This document shows positions 48,901-56,680 of a stretch of 64,000 nt of DNA, piece after piece. How positions within the stretch are numbered: the first letter of the stretch is position 1; every line of letters starts with the position of its first letter. The notes under the pieces were generated by a model, which searched no databases, was not told where the DNA came from, and saw only the letters and a program-made list of their open reading frames with translations. Origin of the DNA: a gamma proteobacterium HIMB55 (GTDB lineage Bacteria > Pseudomonadota > Gammaproteobacteria > Pseudomonadales > Halieaceae); the NCBI GenBank assembly GCA_000227505.4, contig AGIF02000001.1:1136035-1200034 (forward strand). The letters are read 5' to 3'. The translations under genes were made by a program, and so were the position numbers.

Positions 48901-49277
48901 GGGTAAAAACTCGATGTTGTTTTTATAGATGGCCTGAGTCTACACCAACCAATCTAGCAAGCCAGAGCGACCGTCTGGCATAAGACTTGTCCAAAAGGAG
49001 GTCACGCAAATGTGGGACAGTGCCCAAAACGTTGACTTTTGACGACATTTTAGACATTTGAACAAGTCACTCTCAGCCCTTTATAGGGCCCAGTTGGCCT
49101 CCTCACTACTTCTAATGTATCCAATAACCGAGGACATGCAGGGTCTATGAGAGGCATGCAGATAAGACTAACTTTGCGTTGGAGCATCGCGTTGTGGTCT
49201 TCTCTACTCTGAAAACAGCAAACACAACTCAAAAAAGAGTTTCTTCTGTAAAGCTGCGTAAGGAACAACGAAACGGC
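48901..49277. other. Spacer between serine hydrolase and amidohydrolase genes
   Basis: 377 bp between divergent genes. It contains a consensus ribosome binding site AAGGAGGT (48995-49002) followed 7 bases later by a 10-codon frame, MWDSAQNVDF, at 49010-49042. A GGCCTCCT at 49096-49103 could pair with the ribosome binding site. Otherwise no gene or terminator is seen. Confidence 0.4.
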
Positions 49278-50615
49278 ATGAGGCAGATGGGATTTATCCG
49301 CATTCGCAAGCTCTCGACACTGATATCGTGTCTCCTTGCAACAAGCACTAGCATCCTAAACGCTGAGACACCCTCGGCTGTCGTGATAAATACTATTCAC
49401 TGCGGGAACGTAATCGACGGTATTGCGGACGAACCCATTGGACCTCGAATACTGACGATGAATAACGGGGTTATTACGTCAATCGCACAACCCTCTGAGC
49501 TGCATACTGTTGACCTCGATCTCAGCGATCACACCTGTCTCCCTGGGCTTATCAACACACATGTTCATTTTGATGCGAATCCAGAGGATGCCGCTGATTA
49601 CGGGGTCTATGCCCGTCGTACGAGCGAGGACAATCTCAAGCTGATCCTAAGAAACGCAGAAACAACCCTGCGCAGCGGCTTTACAACCGTTCGCCACGCA
49701 GGGGCGTGGTTCCCAGACACACTTGCTGTGGCGCGTGCGGAAATTGAAGCTGGGCGAGCCCTGGGACCGAGGATCCAGTCCGCTGGGCCCTATCTCACGA
49801 TACCGGGCGGTGGAGGCGATCTGACATTTCCTGAGATACCTCCTGACAAAATACCGACAGAGTCGCAACAAGGCATTGCTAGAAACCCCGAGGAATTCGC
49901 CGAGAGAGCCAGCAATGCAATCGATAAAGGCGCTGACTTTTTGAAGGTCATTGCCTCAGGTGCTGTTTTCTCCACAGGTACTGAACCCGGCGCGCCTGAG
50001 ATGCATCAGGATGACATTGAAGCCGTTGTGGCAGTGGCAATACAACATGGTGTGAAAGTCACAGCCCATGTGCACAGCGACCAATCAGGTCGAGACGCTA
50101 TCCTGGCAGGTGTGAACTCGCTCGAGCATGCTTCCCTACTCTCTAATGAAACCATCGCACTGGCGGTCGAGCACGGTGTTGCGCTGTCGATGGATGTTTA
50201 CAACGGGACTTACACCGACACCGTTGGACGTGAACAGGGCTACCCCGAGGTTTTTATTCAGCGGAATATTGAGACGACGGAGGTGCAACGCCTTGTCTTT
50301 GAAAAGGCCGTCGCCGCAGGAGCGACGCTTTTCTACGGCACGGATGCTGGCGTATTACCCCACGACATGGGCGGCTGGCAGTTTGAGATCATGGTAGAGC
50401 GCGGTATGACACCCATGCAGGCCATCAAGTCAGCGACATCTGTTGCTGCACACCACATGGAACTAGACGATATAGTCGGTGCCCTCCACGAGGGATTGCG
50501 GGCCGATCTGCTTGCAGTGCGCGGCGATCCCTCGGGAGACGTAAAACGCCTGCGCGAGGTATCGATCGTAATAAAGGATGGAGTTGTAGTAAAAGCACCT
50601 GAGGGCGCTCGCTAG
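49278..50615 (+). CDS. Secreted metal-dependent amidohydrolase
   Basis: Imidazolonepropionase-like amidohydrolase with signal peptide (LSTLISCLLATSTSILNAE). Metal ligands: HVHF in LINTHVHFDA, Lys in FLKVIASGA, His in VTAHVHSDQ and SLEHASLL, Asp in YGTDAGVLPHD. About 445 residues from the ATG at 49278; ATG at 49287 is a near alternative and the frame opens at 49179. The substrate may be a dipeptide or cyclic amide; some relatives are prolidases. It ends 2 bases before the 3' end of a convergent tRNA. Confidence 0.88.
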   Translation: MRQMGFIRIRKLSTLISCLLATSTSILNAETPSAVVINTIHCGNVIDGIADEPIGPRILTMNNGVITSIAQPSELHTVDLDLSDHTCLPGLINTHVHFDANPEDAADYGVYARRTSEDNLKLILRNAETTLRSGFTTVRHAGAWFPDTLAVARAEIEAGRALGPRIQSAGPYLTIPGGGGDLTFPEIPPDKIPTESQQGIARNPEEFAERASNAIDKGADFLKVIASGAVFSTGTEPGAPEMHQDDIEAVVAVAIQHGVKVTAHVHSDQSGRDAILAGVNSLEHASLLSNETIALAVEHGVALSMDVYNGTYTDTVGREQGYPEVFIQRNIETTEVQRLVFEKAVAAGATLFYGTDAGVLPHDMGGWQFEIMVERGMTPMQAIKSATSVAAHHMELDDIVGALHEGLRADLLAVRGDPSGDVKRLREVSIVIKDGVVVKAPEGAR

Positions 50616-50617
50616 AT

Positions 50618-50705
50618 TGGTCCCCGGGGCCGGACTTGAACCGGCACGCTCGCAATGAGCGGGGGATTTTAAGTCCCCTGTGTCTACCAATTTCACCACC
50701 CGGGG
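50618..50705 (-). tRNA. tRNA-Leu (anticodon UAA)
   Basis: 88-nt class II tRNA with encoded CCA. Acceptor CCCCGGG pairs with CCCGGGG, and the anticodon arm GGGGA-CTTAAAA-TCCCC gives TAA. A long variable arm (CCGCTCATTGCGAGCGT region) is present. It is convergent with the amidohydrolase gene and has no T-rich terminator before that gene's 3' end. Confidence 0.96.
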
Positions 50706-50721
50706 TGGGTGAGAGCGCGCG

Positions 50722-50727
50722 ATGATA
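50722..50727 (-). promoter_or_regulatory. Candidate extended -10 promoter of tRNA-Leu(UAA)
   Basis: On the minus strand TGA-TATCAT lies about 17 bases before the tRNA, with a GC-rich discriminator CGCGCGC. No good -35 is seen, so the extended TGN may compensate. Confidence 0.4.
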
Positions 50728-50816
50728 TCACGTCATACGGGTGACGCACGCCTAAATGAGAGTGTTACAGTAGGGACAACTAAAAAAACCTAAAAAAACA
50801 CAAGGGGCAGACATCA

Positions 50817-52163
50817 GTGTCAGTGCAACGCGGAGAATTTGGATCTCGTTTTGGTTTCATTATGGCTGCAGCGGGATCCGCTGTTGGGCTAGGCAATATT
50901 TGGGGATTCCCTACGCAAGCAGCAAGTAACGGTGGGGCGGCGTTTGTGCTTGTTTATCTTGTTCTTGCCTTTCTACTCGCCTACCCCGTGCTCATGGCTG
51001 AGCTCACCTTGGGGCGACATGCACACGGCAATATGATCGCAGCGCTCGCCAAAGTCTCGCGTAACGGAACACAGCGCGGTATTGGTACGTTGGTGGGTAT
51101 CGTCGGCATATTTACCGCCAGCCTCATCTTAAGTTTCTATGCCATTGTGTCAGGTTGGATGCTCGGTTTTGGCGCTGCCTATCCGCTGGGCGCGCTCGGT
51201 GCTGTAGAGACCTCCACTTGGCTCACAACTTTCGGTGACTCACGTAACCTATTGTTAATGCTAATCTTTATGACTCTCACCATGGCGGTTGTCGCAGGTG
51301 GTGTGGAGAAAGGTATTGAGCGATGGTCCAAACGCCTCATGCCGGCAATGATCGTCACACTCGTTTTACTTTCGGGTTACGTGCTCACACTCGACGGCGC
51401 GAGCAAAGGGCTTGCGGTGTATCTCATACCGGATGTCTCAAAAATCTTATCGACTGAATTGGTCTTCAACGCCATGGGAGCAGCCTTCTTTTCTCTCTCG
51501 CTGGGCGTTGGCACCATGCTGATATATGGCTCCTACATCTCAGACGACGAACACTTGCCAACACTCGGCGCTCAGGTGGCACTCGTTGATGTGGGTATCG
51601 CTGTGCTTGCGGGATTTTTGATTCTGCCAGCCATGTATGTCGCCGCTGAGCGCGGTGTGATGATTTTTAATGAAACGGGCGGATTGCTGTCAGAAGACAC
51701 GCTTATTTTCACCGTATTACCCGCCCTATTCGAATCGATGAACGAGTCGGGAACCATCCTTGCATTAGCGTTCTTTGGGCTGATGAGTATCGCGGCACTC
51801 ACCTCCTCTATCTCGATGCTCGAGGTGCCAGTCGCGTTTCTCGTCGAGCGCTTCAGCTGGGGGCGCACTCAAGCAGCAGTGGTCGCGACCTTAATCATCA
51901 CGGTTATGAGCGCCACCATCGTCCTCAACTTCGATACGCTGTTCGGGCTGGTAATCACGGCAAGTACGCGTTTCTCTCAGCCACTGCTCGGCTTTGCACT
52001 CTGTATTTATGCGGGCTGGGTGTGGCGCAGAGACAGCTTACTCAAAGAACTCGCACAGAATGAAGCATCACCTGAACCGACCTTCTTTATGAAATGGTGG
52101 CCGCTTTATGCTCGGTTTGTATGCCCAGCAATTATCGCCCTGATTCTTATAAGGTCGTTGTAA
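50817..52163 (+). CDS. Sodium-dependent transporter, SNF/NSS family
   Basis: 448 residues with about 11-12 membrane helices. The first helix carries FGFIMAAAGSAVGLGNIWGFP with the sodium site Gly/Asn and unwound region typical of NSS. LPTLGAQVALVDVGIAVLAG and TSSISMLEVPVAFL are later landmarks. Likely substrate a small amino acid; which one is not deducible. The start GTG at 50817 has AGGGG about 9 bases upstream. Confidence 0.93.
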   Translation: MSVQRGEFGSRFGFIMAAAGSAVGLGNIWGFPTQAASNGGAAFVLVYLVLAFLLAYPVLMAELTLGRHAHGNMIAALAKVSRNGTQRGIGTLVGIVGIFTASLILSFYAIVSGWMLGFGAAYPLGALGAVETSTWLTTFGDSRNLLLMLIFMTLTMAVVAGGVEKGIERWSKRLMPAMIVTLVLLSGYVLTLDGASKGLAVYLIPDVSKILSTELVFNAMGAAFFSLSLGVGTMLIYGSYISDDEHLPTLGAQVALVDVGIAVLAGFLILPAMYVAAERGVMIFNETGGLLSEDTLIFTVLPALFESMNESGTILALAFFGLMSIAALTSSISMLEVPVAFLVERFSWGRTQAAVVATLIITVMSATIVLNFDTLFGLVITASTRFSQPLLGFALCIYAGWVWRRDSLLKELAQNEASPEPTFFMKWWPLYARFVCPAIIALILIRSL

Positions 52164-52334
52164 TTCAGCCTACTTGAATTGACTATTTATGGAGGATTGT
52201 TTGGCTAGGCCAGAGATAGCTCCTGCACGTTAATCTGCCTATCTAAGCGGACACGCTATTCAAACTTGGCTGGGGGTGCGACGAGCCCTATGCGCGCCAC
52301 GTCTTCTCAGGCGGTCACGCACAAAATCTGGGGC

Positions 52335-52367
52335 AAAAAAAAAGCCTCCAACGTTACCGGTGGAGGC
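52335..52367 (-). terminator. Intrinsic terminator of the MerR-type regulator gene
   Basis: Minus strand: GCCTCCA, a 10-base loop, TGGAGGC, then nine T. It lies 53 bp after the regulator stop. The rest of the 257-bp spacer (52164-52420) holds no recognised feature. Confidence 0.85.
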
Positions 52368-52420
52368 ATTGACTGCTAACTACGGTCTGGACCGATTCTT
52401 AAACTCGCCACTGACACGTC

Positions 52421-53422
52421 TCAGTGTGGGCTCCGCATAATCTTTGTGAGCTCCTCTCCACGCCCCTCAAGCGCTGCCTGCAGAGCTTTTTCCATGAGGT
52501 AGCGTGCTTGCGCCGTGTAAGCATAGATGCACGAATGAACGGCAGCCTCGTGCCAATTCTCGACGCTACAGGCCGTTGAGTAATTCTCGAACTCGCTCAA
52601 CGTCTTGATGAGATCGGAAATGTGCTTTGGGCACTCGCAGTCGAGTAGGCTCTTCAGCTTCGCAGCCGCATTCAGCGTGCTGTCGTCGTACATTCGGGGC
52701 TTCGCCTGGATGAGCTCGCCAAGGTTGATCTCACCTTGCTTGGCTTCATGATCAATCGCCACACGACCCAACTCAAAGGCGAGACGGGCGGACTCAGGTG
52801 GGTACTCCAGCGCAGTCATACCGCGACGCTCGATTTCTTCGATCCATCGCTGATTGCACAGTTGGTAGAGAACCAGTGTGCGCTTAGCGCCCAAGCGAGT
52901 TGCCAGAGTGTCCATAGCGTTAATGTTGGTCATCGAAACCGACGGGCAATGAACAACAAGCATGTCCGCCTGTTCATCCGCGTCGAGTGTATCCACTGCA
53001 TTCGCAAGCGGCATACGCGACAGGAAGGCGCTGATACCTGACAAACAACCTTGGTGTCCGTCTAACCACTGGCAAAGCTCTGCACCCACGAAGACGACCC
53101 TCGACTTTGTAGCGGGAATCGCTTTGCTCATGCGGCTGCCACGATTACTAACGAGGAGCTCAAGTGTCTTTCGATCCGAGGAGGCAATCTCGCCGATACG
53201 CACGCCATCCTCGACGAGTGCTGTGATGAGTTGGAGATGCTCAAGGTCCGACTGCGTGAACAGACGGCGACCCGAGGCAGACTTATAACTGGCGCCCAGA
53301 CCATATCGGCGTTCCCAGACGCGGAGTGTGTCGGGCTTGAGACCGGTAAGTCTGGCTACAGTGCCAATTCCATACAGCGGGCGTGGCTCTAAGATGTTCG
53401 GTGTCTTCGCTGGTGCGTTCAT
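52421..53422 (-). CDS. MerR-family transcriptional regulator
   Basis: 333 residues. The winged helix-turn-helix (about 16-85) has YGIGTVARLTGLKPDTLRVW and ERRYG. A Rossmann-like region (about 106-215) and an alpha-helical C-terminal region (about 245-330, starting CECPKHISDLIKTLSEFENY) follow. This is the architecture region of LitR/CarH-like proteins, but no DxHxxG cobalamin motif is seen and the helical part comes last, so B12 binding is doubtful. It is divergent from a sigma factor and close to a photolyase, so control by light or stress is a reasonable inference. It has its own terminator. Confidence 0.85.
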   Translation of the reverse strand: MNAPAKTPNILEPRPLYGIGTVARLTGLKPDTLRVWERRYGLGASYKSASGRRLFTQSDLEHLQLITALVEDGVRIGEIASSDRKTLELLVSNRGSRMSKAIPATKSRVVFVGAELCQWLDGHQGCLSGISAFLSRMPLANAVDTLDADEQADMLVVHCPSVSMTNINAMDTLATRLGAKRTLVLYQLCNQRWIEEIERRGMTALEYPPESARLAFELGRVAIDHEAKQGEINLGELIQAKPRMYDDSTLNAAAKLKSLLDCECPKHISDLIKTLSEFENYSTACSVENWHEAAVHSCIYAYTAQARYLMEKALQAALEGRGEELTKIMRSPH

Positions 53423-53600
53423 GTTTTCCCCGCATTTTTGTTCATTAACTGTCGTGATTTACGGGGTGAATCGGGGGTCAGATCAGCAAATTTTGAATTC
53501 GTCCAGATCTTGTTCAACTCCCAGCTGGACAATGTCCAAGTTTCGCTGGGCAGACCGAAAGTAGCCCCGTATAGATAACGTATCTACTGGGGCACACGTC
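53423..53600. promoter_or_regulatory. Divergent control region of the regulator and sigma genes
   Basis: 178 bp. It holds a 13-bp palindrome TGGACA-A-TGTCCA (53526-53538), a related TTGTTCAA at 53510-53517 and a GTCCAG at 53501-53506. Right before the sigma ATG, GCCCC (53564-53568) and GGGGC (53589-53593) enclose TAGATA / TATCTA with a 3-base loop, so the hairpin covers the only Shine-Dalgarno-like GGGG. Operator and RNA control roles are inference. Confidence 0.5.
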
Positions 53601-54890
53601 ATGATCGACAATACAGACGAGAAAGACATCGAGTTAATGTTCGCTGAGGCACGTCGTTACGACCTCCTCACCGCCGAACAAGAGCAGCAGATTGATGCCG
53701 CCAAATGGCAAGCGGTGCGAGAGCTGCATGCGCTCATTGCCAACGAGGAAGAGTTAAGCGAGTACTTGGCCACCTTTTGTGACCAGTGCCTAGTAAATCC
53801 CCCTCAAATACAACGTTTTCCCAACCGGGATCTTCACTTTGTCCTGCGCAGGGAGCTAGCGGCTCTGTTCAGTGATGGAAGTCACAGCGCGCAGTCTACA
53901 GAAGCCGCGACGAAACTCGGAACGCTAAAAACACCCGCAGGTCGATTAAAGTACGTAGAGGCACTCGAGTTACCCGCCAGCTTAACGGTAGGCATCGCGG
54001 TGGCTATTTTGCGCCGGGCAGGCGGTCAGTTTGCAGACACTGTTTCCGACGCTATCGGGCACTGGCAGCGCCACTGGCAATCGCCTGTCCCCTCCTTTGC
54101 GCTCGAGCAGAAGACGTTGTCGCAGTTAAAGCAGAAGCTTCGTCGTTATACGGAGGCGAGGGACCGGCTGGTCATGCATAATCTTCGCCTCGTGTATTCG
54201 ATTTCGGCTCGTTACAAGGGGCGTGGCGTTGGCTACCTTGATTTGGTGCAAGAGGGAACGCTTGGTCTCATCCGCGCCGCAGAAAAGTTCGAGTATGAAA
54301 AAGGTTTCCGGTTCAGCACTTACTGCTTTAACTGGATTACGCAAGCGGTTCGTCGATATGTGGGAGACGCGGGGACGCTTATTCGCTTCCCGACTCATGT
54401 TCAAGAACAAATCGGCAGACTCTACAAAGAACGATACGCAGAGCAGGCGAGAACAGGGCAGGAAGCAGATACGGAGACCTTGGCTGCGAATGCGGGTATG
54501 GACCCTGAGAAAGCCAGAGAACTGCTACAGCTTCGTAACCTTACTGTTTCGCTAGACGCGCCGAAGTACGACGACGACGATGACCAGAGCATGGTCGATA
54601 CGCTTGTCGGAGAGACCTTTGGCGAAGCGAGTGACGATGCAGAGCAAGAATCACTGGGTAAGTTCCTGGGGCACGCGATATCGCGCCTCGAAGCTAACGA
54701 ACGTGAGGTCGTCAGTGCTCGGTGGGGCTTGAACAACGCGCCACCCCTGAGTCGCGCTGAAATCGCCGACAAGCTAGGTGTGAGTCGCGAATGGGTGCGA
54801 CAGTTAGAGCGTTCTGCGTTGAAGAAACTTAAGGGCCAAATCGACGTTCAGAAGACGTTTGATGACTACCAACAAAGCAGTAACTGGTAG
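53601..54890 (+). CDS. Alternative sigma factor, RpoD/RpoS-like (group 2 type)
   Basis: 429 residues. Region 2 (about 185-255) shows LVMHNLRLVYSISARYKGRG, YLDLVQEGTLGLIRAAEKFE and GFRFSTYCFNWITQAVRR. Region 3 follows (GDAGTLIRFPTHVQEQI), then an acidic linker YDDDDDQ, and region 4 (355-415) with EIADKLGVSREWVRQLERSA. The N-terminal 1-180 starts with a region-1.2-like helix and continues with a helical domain unlike RpoS or RpoH. Region 2.3 YCFNWI replaces the usual YATWWI. The target promoters are unknown; the divergent MerR regulator and nearby photolyase suggest light or oxidative stress. Confidence 0.88.
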   Translation: MIDNTDEKDIELMFAEARRYDLLTAEQEQQIDAAKWQAVRELHALIANEEELSEYLATFCDQCLVNPPQIQRFPNRDLHFVLRRELAALFSDGSHSAQSTEAATKLGTLKTPAGRLKYVEALELPASLTVGIAVAILRRAGGQFADTVSDAIGHWQRHWQSPVPSFALEQKTLSQLKQKLRRYTEARDRLVMHNLRLVYSISARYKGRGVGYLDLVQEGTLGLIRAAEKFEYEKGFRFSTYCFNWITQAVRRYVGDAGTLIRFPTHVQEQIGRLYKERYAEQARTGQEADTETLAANAGMDPEKARELLQLRNLTVSLDAPKYDDDDDQSMVDTLVGETFGEASDDAEQESLGKFLGHAISRLEANEREVVSARWGLNNAPPLSRAEIADKLGVSREWVRQLERSALKKLKGQIDVQKTFDDYQQSSNW

Positions 54891-54894
54891 TCCC

Positions 54895-55773
54895 TTAGAC
54901 TAATTTTTCAACCGCTGTGACGATATCGGGATAGTTGTGTTGAAACCCCTGCTCAATTAGCACAGTAGGCAAGACTCTTTGCCCCGTGAGCAATAACTCA
55001 TCGGCCATCTCGCCGAGTATTACGCGCATTACAGGCGCGGGCATACCCAGCTTAAGTAGCGTCGGCTGTCGCTGGGATACAGCGTCGGCAAAAGCACGAT
55101 GAGTCGCGGGCTCGGGTGCCGTCATGTTTACCGGTCCCCGAACATGATCATTTTCCAGGCAGAAACGAATCGCTGCGACCATGTCTTCGATGTGAATCCA
55201 GCTCAACCAGTGGCTACCCTGCCCCATCCAAGACGAGACTCCAAACTTGAAAGACTGAGTCATCTGCGGGAAAGCGCCTCCCGCAGTATCGAGCACCACG
55301 CCTGTCCTCAGTAACACTAATCTCGTGACCTCGGACTCTGCTCTTCGTGCCTCTGCCTCCCAGTCGGCGCACAAATTAGCTGAAAAACCTGCACCGGCAC
55401 TATCAGATTCCGTAAAAGACGCATGTTCATGAGCGCCATAAAAGCCTATGGCGCTACCACTCACGAACACCTTTGGCATGCCTTTGACGCTAAGCTGATC
55501 GACCAAATCGCGGGTCAAAGTAATTCGGCTATCGAGAATTTCGCGCTTGTAGCCATCGCTCCACCGTTTATCGGCAAGTCCAGCACCCGCGAGATTAACG
55601 ACGGCATCCAAGCCCTCAGGTATGTCAGAGAAGCTCTGTACGTACTGAAGTCTCCCGTATGACTCCAGTGGTTGGCGAGTCAGCACAGTCACCTCGTACC
55701 CATCAGAGAGCATCCCTTTGACCAAAGCTCGTCCAATTAGTCCCGTGCCACCTGTCACAAATACCTTCATCAC
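54895..55773 (-). CDS. TIGR01777-type NAD-dependent epimerase-like protein
   Basis: 292 residues of the SDR39U1 / YfcH group. N-terminal VFVTGGTGLIGRALVKGM binds NAD(P). VVNLAGAGLADKRWSDGYK, SRITLTRDLVDQL and SGSAIGFYGAH are diagnostic; a C-terminal DUF1731-like segment includes LGEMADELLLTGQRVLP. Reaction unknown. It is often found near photolyase genes in proteobacteria. Convergent with the sigma gene and divergent from the sirtuin gene. Confidence 0.9.
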   Translation of the reverse strand: MMKVFVTGGTGLIGRALVKGMLSDGYEVTVLTRQPLESYGRLQYVQSFSDIPEGLDAVVNLAGAGLADKRWSDGYKREILDSRITLTRDLVDQLSVKGMPKVFVSGSAIGFYGAHEHASFTESDSAGAGFSANLCADWEAEARRAESEVTRLVLLRTGVVLDTAGGAFPQMTQSFKFGVSSWMGQGSHWLSWIHIEDMVAAIRFCLENDHVRGPVNMTAPEPATHRAFADAVSQRQPTLLKLGMPAPVMRVILGEMADELLLTGQRVLPTVLIEQGFQHNYPDIVTAVEKLV

Positions 55774-55831
55774 CGCTTTATCCTTTGCTCTCGCCCTACA
55801 ACCACCGGACAGTAGTCAACGTATACGTAAA

Positions 55832-56680
55832 ATGCAGCAAACGGTTGAATCACTGTCGACTTGGCTTCGCCGAATTGAGCGATGGACGATACTCACGGGT
55901 GCTGGCGTCAGTGCGGCATCCGGCATCCCAACTTATCGAGACCGAACCGGGCGCTGGCTACGTGTTGACCCCATACAACACCGCGAGTTCGTTGAGTCAC
56001 ATAGCAAGCGCCAGCGTTATTGGGCGCGCTCCATGGTGGGCTGGAAAGGCGTTGATGCAGCCCTTCCCAATGCAAATCACTATAGCCTCGCGGCACTCGG
56101 GCGCTTGGGTAAAATTGACACACTGATCACGCAAAATGTTGACCGACTGCACCAGCGTGCAGGCTCGCAAAATGTGATCGATCTGCATGGTAGGTTGGAT
56201 CGAGCGGTCTGCTTGAGCTGTGGCTCCTTTGAGACTCGAGAGTCTCTACAAAAACGCTTACTGGCCGCGAATCCATTTGTCCCCGAATACAGCCATATAG
56301 CGCGTCCCGACGGTGACGCTGATGTACCCGATGACTACATATCGCAAACCGTAACGCCCGACTGTCTCTCTTGCGGCGGCACGCTCATGCCTGACGTGGT
56401 GTTTTTCGGTGGCACAGTCCCAAAGCCACGGGTTGAGCAGTGTTTCGAGGCCATCGATCGATCGGCGGGTCTGCTAATCGTTGGCAGCTCGTTACAAGTG
56501 TATTCAGGCTTTCGATTTTGCCGGTATGCGCAAAAACGACAAATACCTATTGTCATTGTTAACGAGGGACAGACCCGCGCTGACGACATTGCAACCCTTA
56601 AGATTGGTACTCATGGCATGCAGAAACTAGTGTCCGCCATTGATGAACTCAGTCCTTCAACGGAGAAGAAAACCGCGTGA
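55832..56680 (+). CDS. Sir2-family NAD-dependent deacylase
   Basis: 282 residues, class II (SIRT4-like). GAGVSAASGIPTYRDR binds NAD, the catalytic His is in TQNVDRLHQRAG…IDLHGRL, and two CxxC pairs (CLSCG and DCLSCG) bind zinc. It ends with LIVGSSLQVYSGF. ATG at 55832 was chosen from domain alignment; no ribosome binding site is visible (the preceding bases are ACGTATACGTAAA), so initiation may be weak or leaderless. The stop overlaps the photolyase start (GTGA). A role in deacylating proteins under stress is a possibility. Confidence 0.9.
   Translation: MQQTVESLSTWLRRIERWTILTGAGVSAASGIPTYRDRTGRWLRVDPIQHREFVESHSKRQRYWARSMVGWKGVDAALPNANHYSLAALGRLGKIDTLITQNVDRLHQRAGSQNVIDLHGRLDRAVCLSCGSFETRESLQKRLLAANPFVPEYSHIARPDGDADVPDDYISQTVTPDCLSCGGTLMPDVVFFGGTVPKPRVEQCFEAIDRSAGLLIVGSSLQVYSGFRFCRYAQKRQIPIVIVNEGQTRADDIATLKIGTHGMQKLVSAIDELSPSTEKKTA

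Noticed and set aside
52421-53422. B12-dependent photoreceptor (CarH/LitR)
   Set aside because: No DxHxxG motif was found. DGHQG near residue 120 has the wrong spacing, so only the MerR family is claimed.
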